NCBI GenBank assembly: GCA_903813345.2
Contig: CAIIXF020000002.1
Coordinates: 22,274,455-22,338,454 of the forward strand
Length of the DNA stretch: 64,000 nucleotides
From: Owenia fusiformis
Lineage: Eukaryota > Annelida > Polychaeta > Sabellida > Oweniidae
Direction of reading: 5' to 3'
Shown: positions 1 through 13,200 of the stretch, piece after piece
How positions within the stretch are numbered: the stretch's first letter is position 1
Layout of the letters: each line of letters starts with the position of its first letter
Translations under genes and position numbers: made by a program
The notes under the pieces: generated by a model
Databases searched by the model: none
What the model was told of the DNA's origin: nothing
Seen by the model: only the letters and a program-made list of their open reading frames with translations

Positions 1-811
1 CACTGATGACAGTGCATGGTTTCACCTATGTGAGCATGACATATTGGAAATGCCAGGCTGCATTCAGTATTGTTAGAGCATTCATGACAGGATTTTATTC
101 CATTAGCATCCTCAGCACAGATAGATAGATCAGTCTCTGTACAGTCATCATTTGTGCCACACTTATGACACGTTCTCACATCAGCACTGTTTGCAGAACA
201 GAACGGTGTCTCTGTTGGACAGTCCATCCCAAAAGAACACTGATGACATATTTTCACACTACTGCCCTCTATTGTATCACAAAATGGAAAATCTATATTT
301 GTGCAGTCCTCATCAACAAGGCACTGGTAGCATGTATTGAGTGTATCTGCATTACCCATGACACATATAGGACGATCAGCATTACAATCTGCATTAGTAG
401 CACATTGCTGACATTTGAGTGCTTTGGTATTATCTTCAGCACAGACGTTCTGACCAGGTAGTGTACAGTCTATGTTCGATATACATTCATGACAGTCGTT
501 CACCCCAAGTGAGTTTTCTGTACAAAATCTCCTAACCTCATCTGTACAGTCGTCATGTTTCACACATTTCCTGCAGACTTTTTCACCATTTATGTTCGTG
601 TCACATGCTAGGAAGCCCAAATCTATACAGTCCTGGTCTGTCTCACATTGTTGACACGTCTTTCTATTGTTGGACAAGACACATGCTGGGAGATCAGATG
701 TACACTCTGCGTCAGTTATACACTCATGACATGTACATTCCTCAACTGTACAGTGGGGGATACTGGATGGACAGTCTGTGCTATTGAAACAACCTCCAGT
801 ACTTGTAAGAG
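1..811 (-). CDS. Cys-rich tandem-repeat secreted protein, exon (continues past the left edge)
   Basis: The minus strand is open from 811 to the window edge. It encodes about 270 residues of a repeated module of roughly 27-30 residues. Each module starts with CxxC (CHEC, CQQC, CRKC, CYQC, CHQC, CHKC), followed by a Cys about 6 residues on, another after 6-8 more and a last one some 10 residues later. Nine full CxxC starts are visible. A polypyrimidine tract and a ttttcag acceptor sit at 812-819, and the exon begins in phase 1. The preceding gene pieces at 4211-5736 end in phase 1, so this is probably the next exon of the same gene. Disulphide-rich secreted or matrix protein is the inference; I do not recognise the family. 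The tract before the acceptor also reads as hydrophobic residues without a Met, so a separate gene with its own signal peptide cannot be excluded. Confidence 0.72.
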
Positions 812-2340
812 CTGAAAAGCAAGCAATGGATACGATGAACAACAAAATGTTATTGAAGACAAGATATAAGAGAAAGAAAAATATATGAAATTAAATGATT
901 TTCAATTTGAAAAGAAGAAAGAGTTTTTGGGCTACAATGTCATTATGAACCCAAGGCACTCTTATGAATTAACATTCATTGATTGGTTTATTCAGACACA
1001 CCTTTATGTTATTATGACTCAATTAATTTGCTTTAACAATTATTTCTGTTATATTAAATTATGCGGACTCATTAATATGAGGGCGATCATAAGTTCTCGT
1101 AATATTTCTCTAAACTGTTACAATGGTTAGTTAGTACTAATGATAAGAGATGTTTACATGCATCATTAGATGTGATATTTCAATAGAAAGATATTAAAAA
1201 ATTGATTTAAAATTAGAAAGATATTATGAGAACTTAATGATCACCCCTCTTATATTTTAGTTCTGTACAATTTGATTAATTGTAAGGCTGCAGTTATTGT
1301 TTTGTAAACGGACAATGTTTGAGTATTTTAATGTACAACTATCATGAAATGTTTACAAGGATGTTCAGTAAAGATCTTTGTTCTGTTGATTCTTATCGTG
1401 GTTTCTCTCATAATATGACATAGGAGGTATTAAAGTGGAAGTTAGAACATCCTAAAAGTACGAGTAAGAGTCAACTGACAAGAAAAACCAACAAATTCGA
1501 ATATATATATTTACTCAAGACATATTTTATGGATTGTTACTTTAATACTGATAAACCATTTAGACTAATTGATTAGTATTGAAATTGAAATTTGACCTTG
1601 AAAAATTTCAAAATTTGACCTTTTTTCAGTTTTTGTACTCTAATATCTCAAAACTGGTGCAACAGTTTAAGAGATAGTCAATTATTGATTAAAATTGATA
1701 TACAGAGATGGATTTTGCTATGTTCACTGCACGTAGCAACAGTAGAACAATTTATGACAAAGATTCATGCTGACACAATTTTGTGTTTTGACACATTTAG
1801 TTGTTCAGAAACCGTTATTACAGGAAATCATGCATTGTTTGTTTTGTTTTCAATATATTACTGTCTAATTATCCTACTGGATGAAGTCAGATAGAGGATA
1901 TAGAGATGCAGTCTATTGGTTTTTCTAGGCAATAACTCAAAATACTAGTTGTCAAAATTAGTTCAAATTTTATGGTGCTGATGCCTTCTTGGACTCTATA
2001 AGGTTAACACTATCTTTTGGAGAGTGGATTTTCAAATTGGCTTAAAATTCAAAAGGGCAACCACTTGAGTTATGTATCATTTTTTCTATAGAGCATTTCT
2101 GATTGCATTTTGTTATGATTCAAAAATTCAGCTGACAGACTATGACTCAAATTCATATTTATTATTTGGTGAAGGAAATAAAATTAATACAGTTATTTTT
2201 TTTAAATAATTTCAAGTTTGGTTAATATGAATTGAAAATAACTTATTATTACCACCTTGCCGGGCCAGTTCTAGGGGTTTTAGTGCTAGTTTAGAAGGCA
2301 TTCATTTTACTATATCGACCTGAGCAATATGTGATGTCAT

Positions 2341-3005
2341 GACATCGTAATTCGCAATGCAATGATTAATAAGAAAATGGGTATGAATAGATCAAAAGGT
2401 GAGAAGATGTACAATAATGTAAAGATAAAAAACCTAACTTCAAAGGATGTAAGGAAAATGATTCTAAAGAAAGACCAAGTTGTGCCTATTTGCATTGAAA
2501 GGTGGAAACATATTTATCCAGATTTAAATTGGAAAAGAAATTGGCAGTTAATTCAAACTCTCAAAGAGCCACGACTTAAGAGCATTCAATATAAGATTTT
2601 ACATAATATTTACCCAACTAATACTCACCTTTTTAAATGGAAAATTGAAGGAGTTGCCTCAAAGAATTGTACATATTGTAATGAGGAAGATTCATATGCA
2701 CACTTTTTCATTTCTTGCAAAAGAGTAAAGCTTTTATGGAATGAAGTAGAGTGCAAATTAAATGCTAGATTTGGGCACAAAATTAGACTTGGACACAAAC
2801 ACATTTTATTCAAGTATGAATGTAAAACAAATAAAAAGGAAGAAGACTACATCAATTATATCATTGTTATTGCTAAGAATTGTATAAGTAAGTACAAATA
2901 TGGGGATTACTGTGCTTGTTTGATCAAGAATGTAATATTAGAAATGTATAAAATTATGTAAAATGATTTGAGAAAATAAATCGCAATAAAAAAAAAAAAA
3001 AAAAA
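2341..3005 (+). mobile_element. 5'-truncated LINE (L1/Tx1-like) fragment with poly(A) tail and target-site duplication
   Basis: The insert ends in a run of about 18 A at 2988-3005. It is bracketed by ATGTGATGTCAT (2329-2340) and ATGTGACGTCAT (3006-3017), a 12-bp target-site duplication with one mismatch. It carries the end of a reverse-transcriptase ORF (2362-2961). Severe 5' truncation, an oligo-A tail and target-site duplications are the established signature of target-primed reverse transcription by non-LTR retrotransposons. Confidence 0.85.
2362..2961 (+). pseudogene. LINE reverse transcriptase C-terminus (zf-RVT region)
   Basis: The frame is open for 199 residues but is only the C-terminal tail of a LINE ORF2. 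Residues 68-130 carry the arrangement typical of the RT zinc-binding (zf-RVT) region: KSIQYKILHNIYPT, then CTYCNEEDS, HFFISC and LLWNEV, giving a C-x2-C...H-x4-C cluster. The catalytic fingers/palm and the endonuclease are missing, so the copy is dead on arrival. The frame has stayed open, which suggests a recent insertion. Family assignment rests on motif order and not on a search. Confidence 0.8.
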
Positions 3006-3151
3006 ATGTGACGTCATAGTGGCGGTCAATATAGCCAGTCAAGAATGCATTTAATGACAGGCAATTTTCCCTGGGAAATTAGATATCGTTCAGTGCGTAA
3101 GATTTTCTTGCTGTTTCAATCCTGGTCATTAACGGTGGTAATAATACTAAT

Positions 3152-3189
3152 AACGTCATTTCGAAGTCATTGTCCTTCGAAATGACGTT
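3152..3189. repeat. Perfect 14-bp inverted repeat (hairpin)
   Basis: AACGTCATTTCGAA (3152-3165) and TTCGAAATGACGTT (3176-3189) are exact reverse complements around a 10-base loop. It sits just beyond the right arm of the 2244-3146 foldback element and may be part of the same element family. No gene or terminator role is indicated. Confidence 0.6.
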
Positions 3190-4210
3190 TTTTGTACTAT
3201 TGCTGGTAATATACTTGGTGACCCAAAAATGCAACCTCTGAATCTACATTTGTTGTGATCAAAATGAAATGAAACTTTCAAGTAGCTTTCAAACATTTCA
3301 TATGTCAAAATTTCAAAATAATCCAATGCTGATTGTTAATCTGGTTGAAAATAAGAAAATATTTTGTTTTAAATATTACTGTACCATTAGTTTCTATGAG
3401 AACTGAAATTCTTAAGTGCATTTTTTCTCTAAACCATTTTCATACATGGATAAGCTCATTTCTCGCTTATTTATTAACCAATTTGTTTCGACAAAAGACA
3501 CATAAGGATGAATGCTTATTAATGTGAAGTACCGCTTATTATAAGATATGCCCAGCTCTAAAATCTTAAAGTTTTAAATGAATTCTTGATTTTTGGAACA
3601 AAAAGACATTCAAAAACAACTTTTTGAAAGGATTGGTATCGATATGGTGAACTTAATTCAACATTGTTTTTCTCTCGAACCAATTATTGAAAACATTCTG
3701 AAAAAAACATGGTCCTTTATGTAATGGTCACTGATTGACAACAATTTAATGCAAAAATTATTTATATATATAAATGAGAGACCTAAACACGTTGTGTATA
3801 TGTCATTTTGCTCAAATGAGGTCCGGATAGATGTTTCATTTCAATTTGAACATATGATACAGAGAACAAAAGAAGTGTCTGATGTGTTTTCTAAAACAAT
3901 ATAGAGAAAAGTTGTTTTTTTAAATCAAATTGTTACCATTCAAAAGATGATCATTAAATTGATGATATGTATAATTTCAGAATCTTTTGATGACTGGTTT
4001 AAGAGAAACATGTGTTCAATTTAGTTTGCCATATCGATACCAATCCTTAATTAATATAAAATGTTTCACATATCACATTTTGATAACATCAGGTAAGACT
4101 ACAATATAAGCCAAATAGTTTAAACTTTATATAGGGCCTTTAAATTTGATTTGCCAAAGCCCTGGTAAAGAGGCGCTTAATCAACCCAAATTAAAGGAAA
4201 AGAAACTCAC

Positions 4211-5736
4211 CAAAAGGAATGATGTGCTCCCTGATCCAAGTAGCTACAAATTCATGATCTGGCAATACAAATAACGTAACAGGGTCCATAACATCATAGA
4301 AAAGGATTGTTAATGCTTCAACTTCGTCATCAGAGTCAACAGAGCTGTCAAACAAGAGTGTTTCAGCAGTTTCCATCAATGGTGAGAGCTGTACTTGTAC
4401 CGCAGATATAGCCTCAAGTAATTCACCTAGAAACTCAACAGCTGTTCTTTTGTCTTGGCAGCCATCAATGGTTAAGACACTGAATTGTTCCTCTAGTTGG
4501 TTGAATGCGTTAATAGATGGATATAGTGCTTCTATGTCTGTCACAAATTGCTGGACCCCTGCGTGTGTGGAGTCGCCCAATGGTTGGATGATACCTGTTA
4601 GTGCAGGAACCGTCAGTTGGGAACTTTGCACAGAGGAAATTAAATCTGCAATGAGGGCACCAAATCTGGGGACACCTGTAAAACAAAAAAATAAACCAAG
4701 GTTAAAAAGCGAACAAATATTTTTACTATTGACTCAATGGATTGTTTTATGAATACCAGTAACACCACCACAACAAATTAAGTGGTTTTGAATTTTGGAG
4801 GAAATGGTGGAGTCTTCAAGGTCTATTTTAAAGAAGAGAACTCAATCGTGAATATGGTGGTCATTTACAAAATATGCATCCATTGTGACATATATCATGA
4901 TGGTGTCATACACATACATATCATTGTGACATAGAAATACATATCTTTTTTTCATTGTGACATAGAAATACATATCTTTTTTTATTATTATTGATAAGTT
5001 GATTGGTCTCTTTTATTATTAATAAGTTTATTGGTATCATTATGACACAGACATACATACCATTGTGACATAGACATACATACCATTGTGACATAGACAT
5101 ACATACCATTGTGACATAGACAGTTATCACAGTCACAGCTCAAGCCTCCTGCTAACTGTGCAAAACAGCTATAACTCTCTCTGAAGTCAGGCACACAATG
5201 TGAGCACTGGTCACTTCTACATTCTACCTCAGCTGTATCAACTGCAAAATAAATGGCATTTGGTTTAATTGCTCTAATTAGCTACTATAATAACACAAAT
5301 ATGCTGCATCTTTACTGGGTTTTCACTGAGTCCATTTTATATCATATATCGCCAGAATTTATGTCCAAGATAGATTGCATACAAATACAAGGATACGATA
5401 AAGGTTTTGGTTATTTAAAGTTAATGAGATTTTGGGTTTGCTATAAAGTGGAACCATTTTACCAAAAAAAGTTCAGTTTTCCCGAAAGCTAAGTCCCTTA
5501 TTTTTGGCATCGAGGAAAATGTCAATTATTTGCTTTCATTACTGTATATGTATGTGCTCTATAATCAATGTTTCTAATGTAGTTTTAACTTTTCGATGTA
5601 AAAATAAATGTTTTTTATAGACTTAATGATGTGAAAACAATGATTTATCACAGTGTTCAGTCCACTTACCTGTATCAATATGAAAATATACATATGATAT
5701 TATTGAAATAATCACATATTTCATATTAGGCTCCAT
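4211..5736 (-). CDS. Secreted Cys-rich/helical protein, three 5' exons
   Basis: Exon 1 (5736-5670) starts with Met and encodes a 22-residue signal peptide (MEPNMKYVIISIISYVYF...), ending in an ACAG|GTAAGT donor. Exon 2 (5241-5107), after a ttattttgcag acceptor, encodes a 45-residue module with eight cysteines (CRSDQCSHC ... CDCDNCLC). Exon 3 (4675-4211), after a tttttgttttacag acceptor, encodes about 155 mostly helical, acidic residues with a single Cys and ends at TTTTG|GTGAGT. All three introns are phase 1, the classic signature of shuffled extracellular modules, and the joined frame is continuous. It probably continues into the CxxC-repeat exon at 1-811. No known family was recognised; secretion is inferred from the signal peptide and the even Cys count of exon 2. 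Confidence 0.75.
4880..5125 (-). repeat. Short tandem repeat of the exon-2 splice donor
   Basis: On the minus strand the exon 2 end (CTATGTCACAATG|GTATGT) is followed by two further copies at 23-bp spacing, each again carrying CACAATGGTATGT. Three degenerate CTATGTCACAATG copies follow down to about 4880. The donor chosen here (exon end at 5107) is the first one and keeps phase 1. Confidence 0.7.
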
Positions 5737-7216
5737 TTGTCAGCTTTGTTTCATATCCATCCACTTTTGATTTGCTGATTTGTTTCTCCAGTTTCTTTTA
5801 TTTCTGCAATTAACTATTCTTCAAAATTTGTGTTTTAAAAACTAGATTTAAAAAGTACTACTTCTTTTGATTAAGATAGATTGCGATAAACGTCATAATG
5901 GTTTGTGTATGATGGTGGCATGGATCTCACCGTCAATGAACTTTCTAGAGTAATCAATATAATATATGTTAATGGAATTCATCTTTAGAGAATGTTCATT
6001 TTAGATGATTTGAAGGCTTACAGGGCGGCAGCTTTTTGAAAAAACTAAAAATAGCTAACCCCTATAACTTATATATAAAACTTCAAGCTAAAATGTCATC
6101 AAATGATTTTTGTTTATATTTACGTTAATCAGTCATCAAAACTTAGGATTTTTGTTACCATTTATGGTCTTTCCTACAACATGTATTTTCATGACATGAT
6201 GCAATATGTTCATATGTAATACAGCATATTGTTTCAATCTAAGATTTATCGTTCATTATTCCACATTTCCAATTATGTAAATAGGTAAGGAAATAACATA
6301 GTTTTTTGTAATGGGGGTTTGACTTAAATTTTGAATTCAGTTTCCATCATATAATATAGAAATATATGCAGACTTTTGCATTTTAGCCTACAATTGCCTA
6401 TAATCGCCTACCCATTAAAATTTGAGTTCAAGCAGTCAGTCTGCCCTAATTTAAATGGCGATGGTTGTATTGACCCATGTTTCAAATATAACACATGCAA
6501 TGGAAAACATCCCTTTTGTCAACATCAAATGGTGATCTATGTTTTAGTAATGACTGCATGCAGTATGATCATAACTCTCTTGAACAGTTTATCATTTATA
6601 CAGACTTATTCATATAAAACAACATCAAATTAAATATTGATGGTTTTGGTTCGTGATTTAGATCATTTGTAAATCATGTTCTAATATGCTGTTAAAACTG
6701 CAATGAATTAGTGTTGGATTCAGTTGAAATTCTATAAAAATTGATGTTTTTCAACTAAATGAATCTGAATTGTTTCATATAGGTGAAGAAGTGAATATTA
6801 TCCCATTGAATGAGTTTTTTGAGTTATTCAGCCATGTATGCCTCACTCAAATCCTGTTCGTCCAATTTATTTTTTTTTATATTTGCATATATCTTCTAGA
6901 TATTGTACTGCTCAAACAATATGCATAATGTAGTGGCCATTTGAAAACTTTTGCTATCCATATGATGCTTTATGGTTTTTTCTATGATTTTGGAAGTATT
7001 AGGAGCATTGACATCTACAAACAGGTTTTAACCAAACATAATAAAATTATTTAACAATACATGTACACAGAAGTTTTATTGTGCTATTCTCAATGACACT
7101 GGGGATGTTTCGAGAGATATTCACATGTACTGTTATGCAACAAATATACATTTATATTTGTCTTTGAATTCCCTCTTCCCCTCATTTTAGAATTTCATTC
7201 TTAATTTTTTTTCCAG
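5737..7216. other. Intergenic / 5' region of SLC36, no exon identified
   Basis: This gap lies between the divergently transcribed Cys-rich gene (minus) and the first recognised SLC36 exon (plus). The missing N-terminal exon or exons of SLC36 and the promoters of both genes should lie here or further upstream. I could not identify an exon ending in phase 2 with confidence. The sequence is AT-rich with no recognisable repeat. Confidence 0.5.
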
Positions 7217-10200
7217 TCGTCACCAAGCGATGATGCATTTATTGAAAGGCAACATTGGAACTGGGATCATGGCAATGCCGTCTGCCATTGCAAATGCAGG
7301 ATTATGGGTAAGTGTTGAAATACAATGCCGTCTGCTATTACAAATGCAGGATTATGGGTAAGTATTGAAATGCAATGCCGTCTGCCATTGCAAATGCAGG
7401 ATTATGGGTAAGTGTTGAAATACAATGCCGTCTGCTATTGCAAATGCAGGATTATGGGTAAGTGTTTAAATACAATGCCGTCTGCTATTGCAAATGCAGG
7501 ATTATGGGTAAGTGTTGAAATGCAATGCCGTCTGCTATTGCAAATGCAGGATTATGGGTAAGTGTAGAAATATAATGCCGTCTTCCATTGCAAATGCAAG
7601 ATTATCGGTAAGTGTTTAAATACAATGCTGTCTGCCATTGCAATTGCAGGATTATGGGTAAGTGTTGAAATACAATGCCATCTGCCATTGCAAATGCAGG
7701 ATTATGGGTAAATGTTGAAATGCAATGCCTCTATTACTGCAAATGCAGGAATATGGGTAAATGTTGAAATGCAATGCCTCTATTACTGCAAATGCAGGAT
7801 TATGGGTAAATGTTCAAATGCAATGCCTCTATTATTGCAAATGCAGAATTATAGGTAAATGTTGAAATGCAATGCCTCTATTATTGCAAATGCAGGATTA
7901 TGGGTAAATGTTGAAGTGCAATGCCTCTATTATTGCAAATGCAGGATTATGGGTAAATGTTGAAATCCAATGCCTCTATTATTGCAAATGCAGGATTATG
8001 GGTAAATGTTGAAATGCAATGCCTCTATTATTGCAAATGCAGGATTATGGGTAAATGTTGAAATGCAATGCCTCTATTATTGCAAATGCAGGATTATGGG
8101 TAAATGTTGAAATGCAATGCCTGTATTTAACATTAAAAATCTTATTTATTGTACTATTTCAGGTGGGGAGTATAGGTTTAGCTATTATAAGTGTCATCAC
8201 AATACATTGTATGCATCTACTTGTCAACTGTGCCCATCATCACAGAGTGACTAATAAGTAAGTACATAGACTTTGTTTATGCAATGCTGATTGTATGTAA
8301 GGGTCCAATAATTCAACAAAATCGCGGAGATCCGACCATTATCATTCTGATACTCATAGCATCTTTCTATTTCACCTGAAACATCTCAGGGCTGAGAAGA
8401 AATGAGATGTCATGGTTTATCATGATGGACCATTATTGGCCATTATTGGCTTCAACAGTTAATTGTATTTGGAAAAATCGTTAGATCTGGTTTTTTAACA
8501 GAATTTTGATGGGGCAAAAATAGTTGTTGTGAGCGCACGTTTGCTAGAATAACGTACATCAAGAAAAATGTCTGACATTGAGAAAAATGTCATGGTTTTG
8601 GTATTATAAATGCGCACATCAAACAAGGCCCATTGATGGAGATACTTTGAATGTCCCACAATTGACGGGTCGCTGAAAAAACAATTTGCAAAATATGTAA
8701 ATTTCAAGGCACGGCCTATTACAAAACCCAACCTCTTCCATCGTGAGGATCTCGTGCAAACCTTTGAATGATATATATAGCTATTATATTGATTCTTTTA
8801 GAGTACCTAGGGGCCAAAGCAGGCAACTTGACTATGGGGCATGTGGTGAGATAGCCTTACGTCATGGGCCAATAGTCTGGCTTAGAAATCACGCACAAAT
8901 AGGAAGGTATGTACTGTCTGCTCCGGGATTTTTTCCCCATGTGTTTTTTTCAATTCAGTGATCTCCCCAGGGGTTTTTCTCAGGTGGGTGAAAAATTCTC
9001 ATTTTCACAATTCAGACCAAAATTGGTCAAAATATGCCAATTTTTCATGATTTTTCTATTTTCGAGTGGATGCAAATGGATTTTCAGGTGGGTGCAAGCC
9101 TATTTTCAAAATCTCAGGTGGGTGCTGCTCCTACTTGCTTTAGTGCTGGGGAGATCACTGCAATTCTTTCAGCACATTTCTGAACCATGATTTTCTCAAT
9201 TTCAAATGAGGGCTTATCGGTATTTGAGGTGGACGATAATCTATTTCAAAATCTTAAGTGGATTTTTTTCTAGAAAGGAGGCAGGGATAGGAGGCAAAAG
9301 ATGAATTAGACACAATTGTAGGGGAAGGATCTCTTTATCTCGGTCTTTTTATTGACGACTATTGAATATAAACACGAGTGAGCAAAGGAATATTTGTATA
9401 ATTCATATCTACAAGGCAATAAAATTACATCACGAGAAATGATCTAATGATCCCATGATTACAACCAAAATACATATACGAAAATTTCTAATTCTTTATC
9501 ATAAAAATATCCAGCAGATGAACAATATCACTCGCATATGAGGCTGATGAATGATTTTCTGAAAAATATCACACAGATCTCCATAATATCAGAAATATCA
9601 TTGGCTGTTATTGTACAGATAACACAATAGTATAACATATTCATATAATATTATGATTATTGATGTACTCTGTTAATTGTTCTGCTTTATTTTCAGAATA
9701 ACCGTGAATGTTTTTCTCAGCATCACACAATTTGGCTTCTGCTGTGTGTACATACTCTTTATTGCAAAGAATGTTAAAGATGTAAGTTATTATTTTCTTT
9801 AAATAAATATTTATTTAATACATCAATACATTTAAATATCATTATTTCATATATGTACAGTGGAATCTGTAAAGTGGAACACTTCTAAATGGAATACTTT
9901 TTTGAGCTACCAGACATCTTCTACTTAAACAGATTTTACTTTACACATGTATATATGCAGTATATATCACTCCTGAAAACATCAAAAATGATTGAGAGTA
10001 CACATTTTCAAGTTATTTCTGAATCTTCTTAAATGATTGAGATTGCAAATTTTTGATTTATTTCTAAATCTTCTTGAGTTTACCTGAAGAAGATTATACA
10101 TCACTCCTGGAAGTTAACAAAATAAAATTCAAATACAACGTCCGTGTATTTACAAGCTCTCTTAGATAAAGGCAAGAGAGCCTTATCAGGCCTCCTAGAC

Positions 10201-13200
10201 TTCCAACAACGCGAACATCAGTTCTGATACCGCGAACTAAGTTAAAAGATAATTGGTGATGTACGCACTGTACTGTACGCTCATTACAGTGAATATGGTA
10301 TATATCAATAAGACCTTCAAGCCAAAATTCAATTATTATTGACAGATTCATTACATAGTCAGAAACAAGTACAAACAGTTCATCAGACTTTTGTGATAAA
10401 AATTGTATATTATTTATTACATACATGCATGCTGTGTTACCAAACATGACCTATGTATGACTTAATTATATGAATTAATACAGGTGATATCACACCTATA
10501 GAAGCAAATTACATGATGTAATATAATTGGCATATGATTATATGATGTTAATTTCACTTAATGTGAGTTATTTCAAAGATCAGATTCCTATATTTCTTTT
10601 TTGTATGAGCCGAGTTCCAGATATTGGTTCATGAAAAATACCAATTTGTACATTAACGTTTACCCAAGAAAATTGCCCTTGGTTTGATAATCAATTTTAT
10701 AACATCATAACATTTCTTTACACCCTGTATTTTCTATCATGACTCTATGAACGAACTGACAGGTCTATATCAAGGGGTGGACCAAATAAAGAGAAGGGGT
10801 CAATTACAGAAAAAAATATGCCCAAAATTAGAAAATTATGCCCAGTAAGGCCAGTTTGTTACCAAAATTGCCCATTTTATGTTGGGAAAGCAATTACTTT
10901 TTTGAGGGCCACTAAAGTGCCCCTAGCCCCCCCCCCCCCCCCACCTATATGCCACTCATATTAACTCAGAGGACATTCTTGAGATGTATAACAAACTACT
11001 TTGAAAATCAAGTTGGCCAATTTCTTTGTAATATTATCATTTATTATGGCCCATCCTATAGAGACAAAATCCCATCATTTCATAACCTTTAAACGAATAT
11101 ACTTGCAGACAGTAAAGATGATTTAATTCTTTTTTTAGGTGTTTGACTATGCGTTCGCTTATGAGCTTCCAGTACTCGCATACCAGGCCATAGTAACAGT
11201 TTTCTTACTACCATATTGTTGTATACGACAAATGCGACACTTAGCATATTTCTCTACAATAGCAAATGTCTTAACAATAGCAGGACTTTCCATCACATTT
11301 TGGGTAAGGCAATTTATAAGATCATGTGCTCAGCAAATATTTCCTTTTATACAAATTCCTCTACAGAATGAATTTGTTTTATTGAATTATTTTTAAGCAT
11401 TTCCTATGATCAGAATCCATGATTGAGAAATGTATCTTTTTTTATATATTCGAACATTTAGACAATGTGATATATGCTGTGGTATTTTTGATCACATGGT
11501 ACTATAAGAACCAATCAGAATACTGGAATTCTAGCTATGATTGATGTACAGTAATAACGGATTGTATCTCTAGATGCCATCAAGAAAATGTTTCTAGATT
11601 TTCTGAAAACTTAAGTAGAGTTATATATTATTAATTAATATTATAAATATGAATCTTATTATTTACAGTTTAATGAAAAATGTGTTATTTATTTCAGTAC
11701 TGTTTTACACACTTAAAGCATATTGACAAATACCCAGCCTTTAACTCATGGGGAACTCTGCCACTCTACTTCGGGACTGCCATGTATGCTTTTGAAGGAA
11801 TAGGAGTGGTGAGTGGAATTTTCCCCTTTTTGATAACAGAGAAATTTAAATTCTATTTCATAAACCGGAACTTCCAGGTTTGTATGATGTGCGGTGCGCA
11901 TGCCCTAATCAGTATTTAAAAGCTGATTGTGCAAATTAATTTCAAAAAATTTTTGAAATAAAATTTTCTCCATACTTGGGAGGGTATATTAATAACTTTT
12001 TTTATCACATTGTACTACCCATAGGGAGGGCATATTAACCCTTCAGTTCCTAATATTTATTCATAGAATCTCACTCATTCCCTCTTCAACCTGCCATGCA
12101 GGTCTCGGGGAAGTGGGGAATTATTTCACCGCCAGAAGTGGTGACATAAATGTTATAGCCTCCAATTTTTTGTGCATTGTGTAAGCTGTTCGGCATTTGG
12201 AGTTTGGCAGTTGGTGTTCAGTGGGTTGCATTTGTAACAAATGGCAGGTAGTGATATTTTGCATGTTAATGCCTCGTTTTGTTTGCTTTTGCCATATTTC
12301 TATGTTTGATGGTATTATTGATTATTAAACATGGAGAAATTACACACACTTTAATGCATATTTTTTCTAAATTGATATAGACATTATATTGAGAAATTCT
12401 GTGACTGACATATCCCTCACTTTGAGAATTCAAGGAGTTAAACAAAAAAGATTTTAATGCAAATGTTTAGAAATTCAATGATGCAACATCTGAAAAATAG
12501 AGTAAATCCATAAGAGGATCAAATGGGCTTTAAATAAATATGCACAACCTGGACCTGAAATAAGTGAAACACCATGGATTGTTCCATGAGGTTGTACATG
12601 GTAGAACCATATGTTTTGCAACCAAACTCATAGCAGCCTCCCCCTGCCAAAAATTCTTTCAAAATCATGCAGTTTTTCACCATTCCGAGCACTTTTCAAG
12701 TGATTTTTGGCCAAAGTTGTCAAAATTGAACCTCCCTGGAACTTTTTTAAAAGTGATCCCTCCCATTGGCAAAAGCTGGGTATGGGCCTGACCAATGTAA
12801 AATCATTTTCGTTGAGTTATATCTGGCTGTTTGGTTTTCGATCTAAACTTGAATTACATCAATGCTGTAAATCAATTAAGTGGAAAATATATGTTATCAT
12901 AATCTATATGGATAATGACAACACTACATGCACATAATCCAGTCATAGTGAATTAGACAATTATGAATAATAACCTACTACTAATAACTATGATACAACA
13001 GAAATTAACAGATAAATTGTCAATTAATGAATTGCTCATAATTGGTGTGATCATATTCCTCATACACACCAGGGTTCAAATGTTAAAGCTCACTCAGGCT
13101 GTCCATGGCACTAACCATTCACTCTTACCCTTTGTATTCGTTTAAGTTTGACTTCACTTCTTAAAAGAGAGCTTCGTCTCCACTCTTTCAGTTTACAAAA

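Larger units (their letters stand above)
2244..3146. repeat. Foldback (MITE-like) element split by a retrotransposon insertion
   Basis: TATTATTACCACC at 2244-2256 is matched by its exact reverse complement at 3134-3146. Inside these, a GGCATTCA...ATATCGACC stretch at about 2297-2320 has an imperfect inverted counterpart at about 3024-3046. Between the arms lies the retrotransposon fragment 2341-3005. This looks like an older inverted-repeat element that received a later LINE insertion near its centre. Arm similarity outside the 13-bp termini is patchy, so the element class is unknown. Confidence 0.4.
812..4210 (-). other. Probable 3.4-kb phase-1 intron of the Cys-rich gene
   Basis: No convincing exon was found on either strand between the acceptor at 812 and the donor at 4210. 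The stretch holds the retrotransposon fragment and foldback sequence described separately (2244-3189). The rest is AT-rich sequence without recognisable features. Calling it one intron depends on joining the two phase-1 boundaries and has no transcript support here. Confidence 0.45.

Noticed and set aside
6376-6633. 85-codon frame as a candidate N-terminal exon of SLC36
   Set aside because: It has a stop instead of a donor in the right phase and no resemblance to SLC36 N-termini.
8055-8261. Frame running from the last SLC36 repeat copy straight into exon 8163-8257
   Set aside because: It reads through intron and the acceptor at 8162; the continuity is a consequence of the copied exon piece and is not evidence of a coding exon.
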